64,000 nt of DNA from the NCBI GenBank assembly GCA_012295275.1, contig CM022675.1, positions 10,022,693 to 10,086,692 on the forward strand, given 5' to 3'. Source of the DNA: Chrysomallon squamiferum. Lineage: Eukaryota; Mollusca; Gastropoda; Neomphalida; Peltospiridae. Position numbers and translations under genes: made by a program. This document shows, one piece after another, positions 62,944 to 64,000 of this stretch (position 1 is the stretch's first letter; each line of letters starts with the position of its first letter). The notes below the pieces were generated by a model, which had not been told where the DNA came from, did no database searches, and saw only the letters and a program-made list of their open reading frames with translations.

Positions 62944-63965
62944 AAATAAAATAAAATAAAATATTCCTACTTTGGTCCTAATTCCTGCACTAAGTCTTCC
63001 TGGGCACACAACAGGAAATTCCCTGGTCCTTTCTCATCACCAACAGTTACAAAACAAACAACATTCTACAAAGACAAAACAAAATATTATTTAAATAATT
63101 AAAGTTTCTCTTTTCATTAGATTCTTAATTTCAGTTGGATAATAATAATAATAATAATAATACATACATACATAAATAAATAAAGATGTTTCTTTGTATT
63201 GAATACTACTACAACCAAAAAGGAAATAATAAAAGTTTTCTTTAATAACAAGAAGAAGAAGAAGAAGAAGAAGAAGAAGAAGATTTTGTACATAAATAAC
63301 TTTATCTTTTATTTTCTTCACCAAAAAGATATTCATAAAGTTTGGGTCACCCTCCTTTTTGAAAATTATAAAATTTGATTCTATAGAACTGAAAATCATA
63401 AAATTTATTCATTTTAAAAATAAGTAAATATATATACTTTATTATTTGTAAAGCTTGGTTTTCAATATAACAAACACTGAATATATGTAAATATTATCAA
63501 ATTAAGTTCTGTATAATTTATTTTAACCATAGTGTTTTAAAAAATATTTAAAAGTAAAGGAAAATTAAATCCTTTATTATTAGCAAAGTTTTCTATAAAA
63601 TAAACAAATCATTTGGGATTCAGAATATACATGAACATTATGAAGTTCTGTTCTGTAAAATGTCGATATTTTGACTTTGTTCTTAGGAAAGGATGGGCTA
63701 TAAAAATCACTTAAAAGTCTGTATAATAAAAAAAATGTGTTCTTATGAAATTCATTCAAATAAGTGAACGAGAGATCATGCCACAAGTTTCCAGTGTCAT
63801 ATCCAGGCTTGATTCAGATTAAAGACATGAATATTATAAAATGAGTGAAATATTTAACATCAGTCTTAATAACCTGTAATGAACAAAAAGTGAATCCTCG
63901 GTTGGCTCAGAATTAAACTTGTAGGCTTCTAAGACAGCCAGATCTTTAAGCAGACTGTTGACACT
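62091..63965 (-). CDS. AARSD1: alanyl-tRNA editing protein AARSD1, C-terminal exons (partial)
   Basis: Four exons in minus-strand order: 63965-63874, 63388-63301, 63065-62971 and 62223-62091. The 5' part lies beyond the right edge. The product segment reads SLLKDLAVLEAYKF, then KKEGDPNFMNIFLVKKIKDK, then FVTVGDEKGPGNFLL, then MEGKGAGYQRKYRGKINK and a final ...FLREYLTQRTES. These blocks match the C-terminal half of AARSD1 as I remember it (GDEKGGG, EGKGAG, QGK). AARSD1 is the free-standing editing enzyme that removes wrongly attached Ser from tRNA-Ala. The catalytic zinc site is in the missing N-terminal part. The acceptor at 63389-63391 (CTG, minus CAG) is canonical but gives about 12 residues more than I expect before KEGD. 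The gene is convergent with TMEM245. Confidence 0.78.
62790..62960. repeat. (ATT)n then (AAAAT)n tract in AARSD1
   Basis: The ATT run is followed by AAAAT units and ends within about ten bases of the splice donor at 62970. Confidence 0.85.
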
Positions 63966-64000
63966 CTGAAATATAACCAAAATGTTGTTTTAATTATTGT

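Overview
This is a eukaryotic, intron-rich, AT-rich window crowded with microsatellites (CT/GA, CA/GT, ATT/AAT, AAC, ATCC). Coding exons are short, bounded by GT..AG sites, and separated by long low-complexity introns. The protein repertoire is metazoan and the style looks lophotrochozoan, probably molluscan. The species cannot be fixed from the sequence. There are no prokaryotic features, no CRISPR array, and no rRNA or tRNA gene that I could recognise. All exon models below were built by hand from splice signals, reading-phase continuity and protein similarity recalled from memory.

Left part (about 1-9.4 kb, + strand): two tandem paralogous six-exon genes, here copy 1 (1464-5039) and copy 2 (6160-9393). 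Each encodes a secreted or type I membrane protein of about 143 residues that I do not recognise. Each starts in an 11-nt coding micro-exon, and their promoters and 3' ends are also duplicated. This pair is the best candidate for something undescribed.

Middle left (12.0-20.9 kb, - strand): USP1, a ubiquitin-specific protease, in nine exons. It carries a 15-unit array of SPxK-type heptads and two apparent single-base frame breaks. Divergent from it (23.6-26.9 kb, + strand) is an unrecognised gene for a two-Ig-like-domain protein with a signal peptide and a hydrophobic C-terminal tail, probably GPI-anchored. Its start codon seems to be split by an intron. A 487-bp inverted-repeat element lies in its second intron.

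Middle right (31.2-39.2 kb, - strand): ANKMY2 in twelve exons, with ankyrin repeats, a complete MYND finger and one GC-AG intron. An intron holds a Tigger/MER2-like element. ANKMY2 is head-to-head with TMEM245 (39.7-57.4 kb, + strand, 18 coding exons, 867 residues) across a gap of about 590 bp. A perfect TGACGTCA lies close to the TMEM245 start, and YY1-like motifs overlap both start codons.

Right end (62.1 kb to past the right edge, - strand): the 3' four exons of AARSD1, the free-standing alanyl-tRNA editing protein, convergent with TMEM245. No pathway links all these genes. USP1, ANKMY2, TMEM245 and AARSD1 are conserved single genes, while the paralogue pair and the Ig-like gene look lineage-specific.
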